Positions 19,267 to 28,063 of a DNA stretch of 64,000 bases are shown here, in pieces. Both the position numbers and the translations under genes were made by a program. Location: positions 1 to 64,000 of the forward strand of contig CALMLO010000014.1 in the NCBI GenBank assembly GCA_937868095.1. Reading direction: 5' to 3'. This stretch comes from an uncultured Phycisphaerales bacterium (lineage in GTDB: Bacteria > Planctomycetota > Phycisphaerae > Sedimentisphaerales > Anaerohalosphaeraceae). The notes under the pieces are model-generated. The model saw only the letters and a list, made by a program, of their open reading frames with translations. It made no database searches and was not told the DNA's origin. Positions within the stretch are counted from its first letter, which is position 1. Each line of letters begins with the position of its first letter.

Positions 19267-20376
19267 ATGCCAGGCACCATTAACAATCTGCTTACTGAAG
19301 ACTGGACAGGGCGCCTTCTGATAATCAAGCCCTCCTCCCTGGGGGATATTGTGCATGCACTGCCGGTGTTGTCGGCGCTGCGCCGCCGCTGTCCGAAGGC
19401 CTCACTCGACTGGGTGGTGCGGACGGAACTGGCGGGACTGTTTGAGTGCATCGAGGGCGTCAACCGGCTGCTGCTGTTCAACCGGAAGACAATGGGCCGC
19501 TGGTATCAGCCGGCGGCTTATCAGGCATTGGGGGCTTTTCTCAGGCAGCTGAGGCAGGGCCGATATGACCTTGTGCTGGACCTGCAGGGACTGCTGCGTT
19601 CGGCGCTGTTCGGTGTTGCCAGCGGCTGTCGACTGCGGGCAGGACTGAAAGAGGCCCGCGAAGGAGCAACGCTCTTTTATACCCACATTGCCCCCACCCC
19701 TTCCTCGGCGCACATCCTCGACTTGTATCAGGAACTGCTGGGGCTCCTGGGGGTGCCGTTGGAGCCGGTAGAATACGGACTGCATTCAACCCCGCAGGCA
19801 CGGGAGACCGCCGCCGCCCTCTTGGCCAAAGAAGGCCTCCAGCCCCGGCACTTTGCGGTGCTGGCAGTCGGCTCAGCCCACCAGCGCAAGTGCTGGCCGC
19901 CGGAGCGATTTGCTCAAGTGGCCGCATTTCTGCATCGCCGGGCCGGACTTCCGGTCGTCATCGCCGGCTCGGCCAAAGAGCAGGCCGTCGGCGAGCAAAT
20001 CCGCAAGGCCGCGGAGGTACCCATCGCCCTGCTGACCGGCCGCACAACCCTGCCGCAGCTGGTTGCCCTGCTCGAACAGGCAGCCCTTGTTGTCGGCAAT
20101 GACAGCGGCCCTACCCATATTGCCGCAGCCCTGAACACCCCTACCGTGATGATTTTCGGTCCGACCAACCCCGCCCGGCTGTTTCCCCGTCAGCGTTCGG
20201 CTGCCATTGCAGCAGTCAATCCATTCGGAAGAGGCCGAAGCATTGACAATCCGGAGCCGATGTACCGGATGGAAAACATCTCCGTGGAACAAGTCCTTGA
20301 AGCGATAAACTCCCTTCCGGCCGTCTCAGAAGGCCTTGAACAGAATCTCAACCGTTCCTCAAAGAAGGATTCCTGA
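19267..20376 (+). CDS. Glycosyltransferase family 9 (ADP-heptose:LPS heptosyltransferase-like)
   Basis: GT9 enzymes transfer heptose from ADP-heptose onto the lipopolysaccharide core at the inner face of the cytoplasmic membrane. This 369-residue GT-B protein has the typical N-terminal IIKPSSLGDIVHALPVLSAL, the mid-protein VLDLQGLLRSA and the C-terminal donor-binding VVGNDSGPTHIAAAL followed by IFGPTNPARLFP. The N terminus carries about 16 residues before the segment where the family usually starts. It is divergent from addB with a 147-bp gap. No other LPS genes are nearby, so WaaC- or WaaF-type specificity cannot be assigned. Confidence 0.88.
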   Translation: MPGTINNLLTEDWTGRLLIIKPSSLGDIVHALPVLSALRRRCPKASLDWVVRTELAGLFECIEGVNRLLLFNRKTMGRWYQPAAYQALGAFLRQLRQGRYDLVLDLQGLLRSALFGVASGCRLRAGLKEAREGATLFYTHIAPTPSSAHILDLYQELLGLLGVPLEPVEYGLHSTPQARETAAALLAKEGLQPRHFAVLAVGSAHQRKCWPPERFAQVAAFLHRRAGLPVVIAGSAKEQAVGEQIRKAAEVPIALLTGRTTLPQLVALLEQAALVVGNDSGPTHIAAALNTPTVMIFGPTNPARLFPRQRSAAIAAVNPFGRGRSIDNPEPMYRMENISVEQVLEAINSLPAVSEGLEQNLNRSSKKDS

Positions 20377-20408
20377 CAGAGCCGCACCGAAGCCCGCCGC
20401 AGAAGCGC

Positions 20409-22961
20409 TCAATTGCCCGCCTGTGCAGGCAGCCCTCGAGACGGCGGTTCCGCCCCAAGCAGGTTTTTCACAAAGAAATCCATTCGCTTTCGCCTGGCAT
20501 AGGGATGTTCGCCGGCGCCATGGTCGGAACCCGGCACGACCAAAAGTTCAAAATCCTTATCGGCTTTAATCAGAGCATTGACGACCTGCATCGTAGAGGC
20601 CGGATCGACATTGCGGTCCAGTTCGCCGACGGTCAGCAGAAGTTTGCCCTGAAGTTTGTGTGCATTGGTAACATTCGATTGTTCTTCGTAATGCGGCCCG
20701 ACAGGCCAGCCCATCCACAATTCATTCCACCAGATTTTGTCCATTCGATTGTCATGACAGCCGCAGTCGGCCGCGGCGGCCTTGTAAAACTCTCCATAGG
20801 CCAGCAGCGCCCGCAAGGCACTTTGCCCGCCGGCGGAGCCGCCGTAGATGCCCACCCGCGTCAAGTCCAGCCACGGATACTTCTCGCCGGCCGCCTTCAG
20901 CCATGCAATGCGGTCTGGAAAACCGCTGTCGCCCAGATTCTTCCAGCAGACATCGTGAAAGGCCTTCGAGCGATACGAAGTCCCCATCCCGTCAATTTGA
21001 ACCACCACAAACCCCAACTCGGCCAACTGACGCTGATGGGTTTGCCGGCCGAATGCCTTCGGCACAAATGCCCCCTGCGGCCCCGCATAAATCTCCTCCA
21101 GCACCGGATACTTCTCTTTCGGATCAAAATCAGACGGGCGAATCAGAATGCCGTAAATGGCTGTTTGGCCGTCGCGTCCCTTGGCGGTAAAACGTTCGGG
21201 CGGCTGCCAGCCGGTCGCCAGCAGGGCCGACCAGTCGGCCTTTTCGAGCAGACAAATCAATCGACCGTCGCCGCTGCTTCGCAGTTCCGTAACCGGCGGC
21301 AAATCAACCCGCGAATACCGGTCGAGGAAAAAACGCCGGTTAGGCGAAAACTCAACTTCATGCGTGCCGTCGCCTTCCGTAAGAATGGTAAAACCGCTGC
21401 CGTCAAAATTGACCCGGCAGAGATGAAGATAGTAGGGGTCCTGCCGCGGATAAACGCCGCCGGCTTCAAACCAAATCTGACGCTGCTTGTCATCAACCTG
21501 AAGAACTTGGCGGACAGGCCAGCTGCCCGTCGTGATTTGGTTTTTGAGCCGGCCTTCGGCGGCATCATACAAATAGAGATGATTCCAGCCGTCCTGTTCG
21601 GACATCCAGATGAGTTCGCCGGTCTCATCCAAGTAAGCCAGAAAATACTTGCCGGCATAATCAATAAAAGTCGGGCTGGTTTCTTCAATGAGGGTCTGCA
21701 CGCTGCCGTCCTGAACCTGCACGGCCAGCACCCGCAGCAGCTGATGTCCCCGCTGGTTGTAAACAAACAGAAACCGCTTGGAATCGGCCTGCCAGTGAAA
21801 ATCCGTCAAACTCCACGGGTTGGCAAACAGTGCATCGGAAATCGGAATCTGCTTTCGCGCCTCTACATCAAACAGGCAGGGGGTATCGCGGTCGATTTCG
21901 TCGCCGGGCTTAGGATAGGTAATGGTGTGAAGTTTGGGCTGAAGTTGATCGGCGGGAGACGATTCCACCAGGTACACTTGCCGGTCAAGTCCTTTGCGGG
22001 TGCGAATCACAGCCAGATAACGGCTGTCGGGAGACCAGAAAACCTGCCGGCTGTAAAAATGCTCCGCCGTGCCGTCTTCCGTCAGCGGCTGCTCCTGTCC
22101 GCTTTCTGTTGCCTGAAGAAAAAGATTATAACGGCGAATCACAGCCCGATAGGCGCCATTCGGCGAGACAACGCCCTCCTGTCGAGGCCGCCGCCGCGAA
22201 GGTATCAGCGGCTGGCGGAACAGGGAATCCGTAATCTCCGCAATAGCATTGTCTTCCGCTGCCGTAAAAGCAGCCAGCGGCGTTTCGTTGGGGTCGGCTG
22301 CCACCCACACATGCCCGACAAAGGTATGCTGCCGATGCTGCCGGCCGCCCTCCAGCACCGCATACTGATGACGCCGCCCGGCCGTATCTATCCAGTAAAT
22401 CACCACCGTTCGCCCTGTCCGGTTGAAAAAGGTAATCGAAGTGTCCTCCTGGCTGTTCCGGCTGGGACGAATCTCGGCCTGCGGAGGCAGCGCCTCCTCA
22501 AGGCCCTCTTCCAGCGGGCCTTCCTCGAGGGTATAGGTGCTCAACTGACAGCGCCAGGTTTTTCCAAAGGCGGAAAAAGCAAGGGTGCTGTCATCATCAC
22601 TCAGTTTGATTTGTCCGAAAGGCAGACGCTCCGGGTCCACCTGCCGGCCGGCTGCCTGGGCGAGTACTTCGGCAAGCCGCGCGTGTTCGAAGGCCTCCCG
22701 TCGATACCCGCGAACAGCATGTACACGAATAAACTCCTTGCGGCCGTCGGCCAGGTCGATGCGGTACCAGAACTGGCTGCCGCCGTCAAACCAGTGAGGA
22801 CGGACGTTCTGCCGATAGACTTTTCCATCCGTCCATTGCTCAACCGTCAGTGCCCGCTGATATTTTTCCTCCATCGTCGCTGCTCCTGCCTGCTGGATAC
22901 ACATCATCCCTGCACTGAAAAGACACAGCCGCCACTTGAAAATTGCTGACATAGAAATCAC
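20409..22961 (-). CDS. Exported S9 family serine peptidase (dipeptidyl peptidase IV-like)
   Basis: The 850-residue protein has a signal peptide (WRLCLFSAGMMCIQQAGAA) and should act outside the cytoplasm. An N-terminal beta-propeller, related to the DPP IV N-domain, contains repeated phrases such as FWSPDSRYLAVIRTRK, FHWQADSKRFLFVYNQ and VEFSPNRRFFLDRYS. The C-terminal alpha/beta-hydrolase has GIYGGSAGGQSALRAL, with the nucleophile near Ser709, the Asp in VGELDRNVDPAST and the His in GSDHGAGEHPYA. Family members cleave short peptides, often after Pro or Ala. Specificity here is unknown. It lies 26 bp downstream of ileS on the same strand and may be co-transcribed with it. Confidence 0.93.
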   Translation of the reverse strand: MISMSAIFKWRLCLFSAGMMCIQQAGAATMEEKYQRALTVEQWTDGKVYRQNVRPHWFDGGSQFWYRIDLADGRKEFIRVHAVRGYRREAFEHARLAEVLAQAAGRQVDPERLPFGQIKLSDDDSTLAFSAFGKTWRCQLSTYTLEEGPLEEGLEEALPPQAEIRPSRNSQEDTSITFFNRTGRTVVIYWIDTAGRRHQYAVLEGGRQHRQHTFVGHVWVAADPNETPLAAFTAAEDNAIAEITDSLFRQPLIPSRRRPRQEGVVSPNGAYRAVIRRYNLFLQATESGQEQPLTEDGTAEHFYSRQVFWSPDSRYLAVIRTRKGLDRQVYLVESSPADQLQPKLHTITYPKPGDEIDRDTPCLFDVEARKQIPISDALFANPWSLTDFHWQADSKRFLFVYNQRGHQLLRVLAVQVQDGSVQTLIEETSPTFIDYAGKYFLAYLDETGELIWMSEQDGWNHLYLYDAAEGRLKNQITTGSWPVRQVLQVDDKQRQIWFEAGGVYPRQDPYYLHLCRVNFDGSGFTILTEGDGTHEVEFSPNRRFFLDRYSRVDLPPVTELRSSGDGRLICLLEKADWSALLATGWQPPERFTAKGRDGQTAIYGILIRPSDFDPKEKYPVLEEIYAGPQGAFVPKAFGRQTHQRQLAELGFVVVQIDGMGTSYRSKAFHDVCWKNLGDSGFPDRIAWLKAAGEKYPWLDLTRVGIYGGSAGGQSALRALLAYGEFYKAAAADCGCHDNRMDKIWWNELWMGWPVGPHYEEQSNVTNAHKLQGKLLLTVGELDRNVDPASTMQVVNALIKADKDFELLVVPGSDHGAGEHPYARRKRMDFFVKNLLGAEPPSRGLPAQAGN

Positions 22962-22987
22962 CTCATTTCAGATTTGCCGAAAACAAC

Positions 22988-25840
22988 TCATTGCCTCAAG
23001 GCGCCAACCACCTTGGCACAGCGGCTGCACAAGTCGGGAAAGTGAGGGTCTTCTCCAACGCTGGGCCAGAAGTTCCAGCACCGCTGACACTTCGGATAAG
23101 GGCTTTTATCAGCCGTGATTTTACGAACGGGGCCTTTGTCGAGGGTAACGCCGCTGACAATACACAACGCAGCAAAGGTGGAGACCCCTAATTCCTCAAG
23201 CAAAGCAAACAGCGACTCATCCTCGAGGGTAATCTGCACCCACGCCTCCTGATTGGAGCCGATAATCTGCTCTTTGCGGAGCGGTTCGAGTACACGAAGA
23301 ACCTCGTCACGCAAGGCCATAATCTTCTCCCATCGCTCTTCGTCGGCCTCATAGGGAATCGACGGGTCGGCCTGGGGCAGATGGGCCAGATGAACACTGT
23401 CCACCGGCTCGGATTTATACCGGATGGCAGCCCATGCCTCTTCAGCCGTATGAACCAGAACCGGAGCCAGCAGGCGCACCAGCGCATCAAGAATGGCATA
23501 CATAACAGTTTGACCGCTGCGGCGGTTGGGACTGTCGGCCGCCTCGCAGTACATCCGATCCTTGAGCACATCCATATAAATGCTGCTCATCTCAACCACG
23601 CAGAAATTATAAATCAGCGAAAAAACGCGATGAAAAGCAAAATCTTCATAGGCCTGCCGAACCTGAACAATCAATTTCTGAAGGGCCTCCATAGCCCACT
23701 GGTCCAGCGGCAAAAGCCGGCTGTACGGCAAACGCATAGAGTCGGGGACAAAATCATCCAGATTGCCCAGCAGGTAGCGGAGCGTATTCCGGATTTTGCG
23801 ATAGGCCTCCTGCAGCCGTCCGATGAGTTCATCGCTGCAGCGCATATCCTCCTGATAATTGACGCTGGCCACCCACAACCGGAGAATATCGGCACCGTAT
23901 TTTTCAATTTCTTCCAGAGCGCTGACATAATTGCCGGCAGACTTGGACTGCTTCATCCCCTTTTCGTCAACCGTAAAGCCGTGGGTAAGCACCGTCTGAA
24001 ACGGCGGCCGGCCGATAGCCCCCAGCGCCGGCAGCAGAGACAATTGAAACCACCCCCGGTGCTGATCAGAACCTTCGAGATACAAATCAACCGGCACGGG
24101 CCAGCCGGCTTTGACCGCAACACTGTGCCAGCTGCAGCCGGACTCAAACCATACATCAAAAATGTTCTCTTCCTTCTGCAGGTCATCCCAGCAGAAGCCC
24201 GCCGGCAGCGGAAAATCCTCACCCAGAATCTCTCGGGGCGAATCCGTAAACCAGCTGTCCGAACCCTTCCGGCCGATATGGCGGGCCGCCGCCAGCACCG
24301 ATTCGCGGGTAAGCAGAACCTGCCCGGCACTGTTGGTAAAGACCGGAATAGGAAGCCCCCACGCACGCTGTCGGCTGATGCACCAGTCGGGACGGCTTTC
24401 GAGCATGCCTCGAATCCGCTTTTCACCCCAGGCGGGAATCCAGCGGACCTGTCCAATCTGGGCAAGAGCCATTTCACGAAGGGTTTGGCCGAACGCCGCC
24501 GCCGGACGATCCACACCGATAAACCACTGTTCGGTAGCCCGGAAAATCACAGGCATCTTGCTGCGCCAGCAGTGAGGATAACTGTGGACAATCTTGCCTT
24601 CATGCACCAGCAGGCCGATTTTTCGCAGATGCTCGTTGACCTCGGCATCCACGTGTAAAACATTTTTGCCCCGCAGCCAGGACGGCACGGACTCATCATA
24701 ACAGCCGTCATCTTTGACCGGAGAATAGATAGCCAGATTATGGCGGATTCCCGCCTCATAGTCTTCCTGCCCATGACCGGGCGCAATATGGACAATCCCT
24801 GTGCCGTCCTCCGTCGTTACAAAGGTTTCGTTGATGGCAAACCACGCCTCCCGGTCCGTGGGATTTTTATCCAGAAACGGATGCCGATAGCGCAGCCCTG
24901 CAAACTCCTTCCCCAGCCGCGGAGCACTGACCCGATAGCGGCCGGCCGTCAGACCCGCCGCCGCCGCAACCGCCTCCAGACGCTCTTTGCAGACAATCGA
25001 AGCCCATTTCCGCCCGTCCTTCTCGTAAGACAGGCAGACATACTCAAGATTCGGATGCAGCGCCGCCGCCAGATTGGCGGCCAGCGTCCACGGAGTCGTC
25101 GTCCAAATCATAAAGCAGACGGTGCTGTCTTCATCCGCCAGACCCATTTGGCGCACGCGGGCGGCCGAAGAGTCCTCCAGCGGAAAATTGACATAAATAC
25201 TCGGCGAGGCAATATCCTGATATTCCAGTTCCGCTTCCGCCAGAGCCGTCTGGCATCCAACAGACCAGTGAATCGGCTTGCGCTGCTTGAAGACCAGACC
25301 ATTGCTTACCAGTTCGGCAAAAACTTCAAGAATGCCCTGCTCATACGACGGCGCAAGCGTCAGATAAGGGTTGGCAAAATCCCCGAACACCCCAAGAGAC
25401 TGAAACTGTTTGGTTTGCAGTTTGACATACTTGAGGGCGTATTTATGGCACTGCCGGCGGATTTCGAGTTTGGACATCGTGCGGGCGGCCTCGCCCAGTT
25501 CGGCCATCACCTTCACTTCAATAGGAAGACCATGGCAATCCCACCCGGGCACATAGGGACAGCAAAAACCGCACATCGTTTTATACTTGATGACAAAATC
25601 CTTAAGGACTTTGTTAATCACATGCCCCATATGAATATCGCCGTTGGCATACGGCGGGCCGTCATGAAGAACATACAGCGGCGCATTTTGCCGGCCCTGA
25701 AGGATTTTGCCGTAAATATTCTCCTTTTCCCACGCCTTGCGCTGCAGCGGCTCACGCTGAGTAAGATTGGCCTTCATCGCAAAACTGGTTTGCGGCAGAT
25801 TCAGCGTGTCTCGATAACCTTTTTTCTCAGTATCTGACAT
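22988..25840 (-). CDS. ileS: Isoleucyl-tRNA synthetase
   Basis: IleS charges tRNA-Ile and edits mischarged Val. The 950-residue class I enzyme has the HIGH-type motif in PYANGDIHMGHVINK, the KMSKS-type loop as KGMKQSKSAGN and an editing domain with the WTTTPWTLAANLA segment. It ends in the bacterial zinc-binding Cys pairs CQRCWNF and CSRCAKV. The N terminus (YRDTLNLPQTSFAMKANL) matches bacterial IleS. It may be regulated by the Ile leader peptide and terminator located 190-360 bp upstream on the same strand. A TTGACA-containing promoter candidate closer to the gene could bypass this control. The downstream neighbour is an exported peptidase. Confidence 0.97.
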   Translation of the reverse strand: MSDTEKKGYRDTLNLPQTSFAMKANLTQREPLQRKAWEKENIYGKILQGRQNAPLYVLHDGPPYANGDIHMGHVINKVLKDFVIKYKTMCGFCCPYVPGWDCHGLPIEVKVMAELGEAARTMSKLEIRRQCHKYALKYVKLQTKQFQSLGVFGDFANPYLTLAPSYEQGILEVFAELVSNGLVFKQRKPIHWSVGCQTALAEAELEYQDIASPSIYVNFPLEDSSAARVRQMGLADEDSTVCFMIWTTTPWTLAANLAAALHPNLEYVCLSYEKDGRKWASIVCKERLEAVAAAAGLTAGRYRVSAPRLGKEFAGLRYRHPFLDKNPTDREAWFAINETFVTTEDGTGIVHIAPGHGQEDYEAGIRHNLAIYSPVKDDGCYDESVPSWLRGKNVLHVDAEVNEHLRKIGLLVHEGKIVHSYPHCWRSKMPVIFRATEQWFIGVDRPAAAFGQTLREMALAQIGQVRWIPAWGEKRIRGMLESRPDWCISRQRAWGLPIPVFTNSAGQVLLTRESVLAAARHIGRKGSDSWFTDSPREILGEDFPLPAGFCWDDLQKEENIFDVWFESGCSWHSVAVKAGWPVPVDLYLEGSDQHRGWFQLSLLPALGAIGRPPFQTVLTHGFTVDEKGMKQSKSAGNYVSALEEIEKYGADILRLWVASVNYQEDMRCSDELIGRLQEAYRKIRNTLRYLLGNLDDFVPDSMRLPYSRLLPLDQWAMEALQKLIVQVRQAYEDFAFHRVFSLIYNFCVVEMSSIYMDVLKDRMYCEAADSPNRRSGQTVMYAILDALVRLLAPVLVHTAEEAWAAIRYKSEPVDSVHLAHLPQADPSIPYEADEERWEKIMALRDEVLRVLEPLRKEQIIGSNQEAWVQITLEDESLFALLEELGVSTFAALCIVSGVTLDKGPVRKITADKSPYPKCQRCWNFWPSVGEDPHFPDLCSRCAKVVGALRQ

Positions 25841-25877
25841 AATTAATCCTTAGTCTTTCCAGAACAGTAAAAGCAAT

Positions 25878-25905
25878 AGGGTACGTTTTTTTCCGGTATT
25901 GTCAA
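25878..25905 (-). promoter_or_regulatory. Possible second, attenuator-independent promoter of ileS
   Basis: On the minus strand a perfect TTGACA (25905-25900) is followed after 16 bp by a poor -10 (TACCCT, 25883-25878), about 40 bp before the ileS start. The -10 matches the consensus at only half of the positions. If active, it would bypass the upstream terminator. Confidence 0.35.
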
Positions 25906-26027
25906 GAACGGCGATTGCAGCCCGTAACAAGACCCGAAAGCACTCCCAACCACCATCTTTCATCGCATTGCCGTTTTCCTGCTGTCCTGACTGTCCATAT
26001 AGTTGAGTTTTCCCTTGAACTTTCTGC

Positions 26028-26071
26028 AAAAAAGAAAGGCCTTTCAGAACTCGCTGCTCTGAAAGGCCTTT
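26028..26071 (-). terminator. Rho-independent terminator (attenuator) in the ileS leader
   Basis: On the minus strand the arms AAAGGCCTTTCAGA (26071-26058) and TCTGAAAGGCCTTT (26048-26035) pair perfectly over 14 bp around a 9-nt loop. They are followed by C and six T's. The structure lies 24 nt after the stop codon of the Ile-rich leader peptide and about 190 nt before the ileS start. The 5' arm can alternatively pair, over the 9 bases TTTCAGAGC (26064-26056), with GCTCTGAAA (26101-26093), which overlaps the leader stop codon. That gives an antiterminator. No other annotated gene reads into this terminator. Confidence 0.85.
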
Positions 26072-26094
26072 GAGGGCTTATTTTGTCTCCTTTT

Positions 26095-26196
26095 TCAGAG
26101 CGGCAAGGGGCTCCCGCTAATGATGATAATTATAATGCCGGCACGCAGAACAGCCGCCGCTGCCGAGCCGAACACCAAATTCCATCCCGTTTTCAT
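26095..26196 (-). CDS. Isoleucine-rich leader peptide upstream of ileS (33 aa)
   Basis: A purine-rich ribosome-binding sequence (AAGGGAAGGG) precedes an ATG at 26196 that opens a 33-codon frame ending in TGA at 26095. The peptide starts MKTGWNLVFG and contains six Ile codons in a row (ATT ATA ATT ATC ATC ATT, 26136-26119), followed by SGSPLPL. Runs of the cognate amino acid in a short ORF just before a terminator are the hallmark of ribosome-mediated attenuation, as established for amino-acid operons and pheST in enterobacteria. Here the run matches the downstream gene, isoleucyl-tRNA synthetase. A weak protector hairpin AGCGG/CCGCT (26118-26114 with 26103-26099) sits directly after the Ile codons. 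The regulatory role is inferred, but each element is visible in the sequence. Confidence 0.8.
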   Translation of the reverse strand: MKTGWNLVFGSAAAAVLRAGIIIIIISGSPLPL

Positions 26197-26241
26197 CGGG
26201 TTTTCCCTTCCCTTCACACGAATTACCTCATTGAACTTGTC

Positions 26242-26272
26242 TATATATCGTATTTTAAACAGGAAAAATCAA
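26242..26272 (-). promoter_or_regulatory. Probable promoter of the ileS leader transcript
   Basis: On the minus strand TTGATT (26272-26267) is followed by TATATA (26247-26242) with a 19-bp spacer, or by GATATA with a 17-bp spacer. Transcription would begin near 26235, about 40 nt before the leader ATG. The 633-bp gap between ileS and the oxidoreductase gene (25841-26473) is otherwise occupied by the leader elements. Confidence 0.45.
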
Positions 26273-26473
26273 GAAAAATACCCGAAACACCGAAAAACCC
26301 TCTCCTCATCACCCGCCTGCCGGCCAACCGGCCGAAAGGAATCCGAAACCCTTCCGCCCTTTCTTTTTCCAATCAGAAGGTTGAAGAAAAACCAATCTTT
26401 CGGTATAACCGCCGATGCTGAAAATCTGAAAACCGGAACCGGCAGAACCCTTTTTTCTCGAGGAGGTATCCGC

Positions 26474-27889
26474 ATGAAACGAAGAGACTTTTTGGCGGCC
26501 GCAGGCGTTGCCGCCGCCGCCGCCCTCACCCGTCCGACTTCCTTATTGGGTATCCCCGCAGTACCCACCCCCCGCAAAAGGCGAATCGCCCTGGTTGGCA
26601 CAGGCGTACGAGGCATTTCCCTCTGGGGCAAATCCCTCGTCGAAAAACACAGCGATGTGCTCGAATTTGTCGGCCTGTGCGACATCAACCCAGGCCGCGT
26701 CGCCTATGCCCAGCAGTACATCGGCGCGGACTGCCCGACATTTACCGATTTCGAACAAATGGTGGACAAGACCAGGCCCGACACCGTCATTGTAACCACT
26801 GTGGACGGCACACACCATCAGTTCATTATCAAGGGACTCCAAATGGGCACGGAGGTCATCACGGAAAAGCCGATGACCATCGACGAAGATAAATGCCGGC
26901 ACATCCTTCGTGCCGAAAAACAAAGCCGCCGAAAGGTTCACGTAGGATTCAACTACCGCTACAGCAGCCACTTCACGAAAATCAAAGAACTGCTGGCCGC
27001 CCAGCCGCTGGGCAAGGTAACCTCCGTGGACTTTCACTGGTATCTGAATACAGACCACGGCGCCTCCTATTTCCGGCGTTGGCACGGCCTGCGCAAATGC
27101 AGCGGCACCCTGCTTCTGCACAAAGCCACCCATCATTTTGACCTGCTGAATTGGTGGATTGATTCAGACCCCGTCGAGGTGCACGCCTTCGGAGCCCTCG
27201 AACATTACGGGCACAACCATCCCTTCCGCCACACGCATTGCCGGCCATGTCCCTACAAGGAAAAATGCAAATTCTACTGGGACATCACCAAAGACAAGCA
27301 CCTGATGAAACTTTATGTAGCCAACGAACACTATGACGGCTATCTGCGCGATGCGTGCCTGTGGCGGAATGAAATCGACATTTTCGACAAAATGGCGGTG
27401 CAAATTAAATATGCCAACAATGTTCAGGTGAGCTATTCGCTGACCACCTATTCCCCCTTCGAGGGCTGGCAGATTGCGTTTAACGGCTTTGAAGGTCGGC
27501 TGGACAGCTGGGACGGCCTCCCCTGGGAAAAGGGTCTCCAGATGGTGGACCAGTCGGCCCTCCACGCCCTCGAAATGAAGCAGGACCTCGAAGAAGACAA
27601 AAGCCGCTTCAATTCGATTATGATTTCGCACAACTTCGGCTCAACCGAACAAATCAAAGTGCCCAAAATATACGGCGGACACGGCGGCGGCGATGCACGC
27701 CTGCGCGAGCGCCTTTTTGCCGCCCCCGACGCGCCCGATCCGCTCGGCCACGCCGCCGGAACCCGCGACGGAGCCATGTCCATTCTGATCGGCATCGCAG
27801 CCCGCAAAAGCATTGACACCGGCAAGCCGGTGAAAATCAAGGACTTAACAGACCTCGTGCCCCAGGCCAAACGCCTCCAGACCGTCTGA
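26474..27889 (+). CDS. Tat-exported Gfo/Idh/MocA family oxidoreductase
   Basis: The 471-residue protein begins with a twin-arginine signal (MKRRDFLAAAGVAAAAALTR), so it is probably exported folded with bound NAD(P). The Rossmann fold starts at RRIALVGTGVRGISLWGKS. The family Lys motif is present as ITEKPMTIDEDKCRHI, followed by HVGFNYRYSSHF and the C-terminal substrate-binding domain (HKATHHFDLLNWW). A Cys cluster (HCRPCPYKEKC) is an unusual addition. Exported members in planctomycetes and Bacteroidetes act on sugars and glycosides, and the substrate here is unknown. The start is fixed by AGGAGG 7 nt upstream of ATG 26474; longer in-frame extensions overlap the ileS leader on the other strand. 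Confidence 0.92.
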   Translation: MKRRDFLAAAGVAAAAALTRPTSLLGIPAVPTPRKRRIALVGTGVRGISLWGKSLVEKHSDVLEFVGLCDINPGRVAYAQQYIGADCPTFTDFEQMVDKTRPDTVIVTTVDGTHHQFIIKGLQMGTEVITEKPMTIDEDKCRHILRAEKQSRRKVHVGFNYRYSSHFTKIKELLAAQPLGKVTSVDFHWYLNTDHGASYFRRWHGLRKCSGTLLLHKATHHFDLLNWWIDSDPVEVHAFGALEHYGHNHPFRHTHCRPCPYKEKCKFYWDITKDKHLMKLYVANEHYDGYLRDACLWRNEIDIFDKMAVQIKYANNVQVSYSLTTYSPFEGWQIAFNGFEGRLDSWDGLPWEKGLQMVDQSALHALEMKQDLEEDKSRFNSIMISHNFGSTEQIKVPKIYGGHGGGDARLRERLFAAPDAPDPLGHAAGTRDGAMSILIGIAARKSIDTGKPVKIKDLTDLVPQAKRLQTV

Positions 27890-27900
27890 AACACCACGGA

Positions 27901-27957
27901 AAAACCCGGCTCCTGTTGGATTGCCAGCTCAACAGGCGCCGGTTTTTCTTTTTTTAT
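27901..27957 (+). terminator. Rho-independent terminator after the oxidoreductase gene
   Basis: The arms CCTGTTG and CAACAGG, extended by CCGGC/GCCGG, form a hairpin followed by TTTTTCTTTTTTT, 12 bp after the stop codon. Confidence 0.88.
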
Positions 27958-28063
27958 AAAAATTTTAAAAATTTATAAAAATTTGGCCCTGCTCAGGCCA
28001 TTACTTTAAAGAGGAACCTTTTTAGTTCAACGAAACCGGATAATCTATGGCAGGAATCCGAAT

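Noticed and set aside
20505..22949. 814-codon open frame opposite the S9 peptidase gene
   Set aside because: It is antisense to a gene with clear catalytic motifs, has no domain that I recognise, and its composition (Arg, Ala, His-rich) is typical of a mirror frame in GC-rich DNA.
25841..26473. T-box riboswitch for ileS
   Set aside because: I looked for the conserved T-box sequence and specifier layout and did not see them; the leader ORF and terminator fit a peptide attenuator better.
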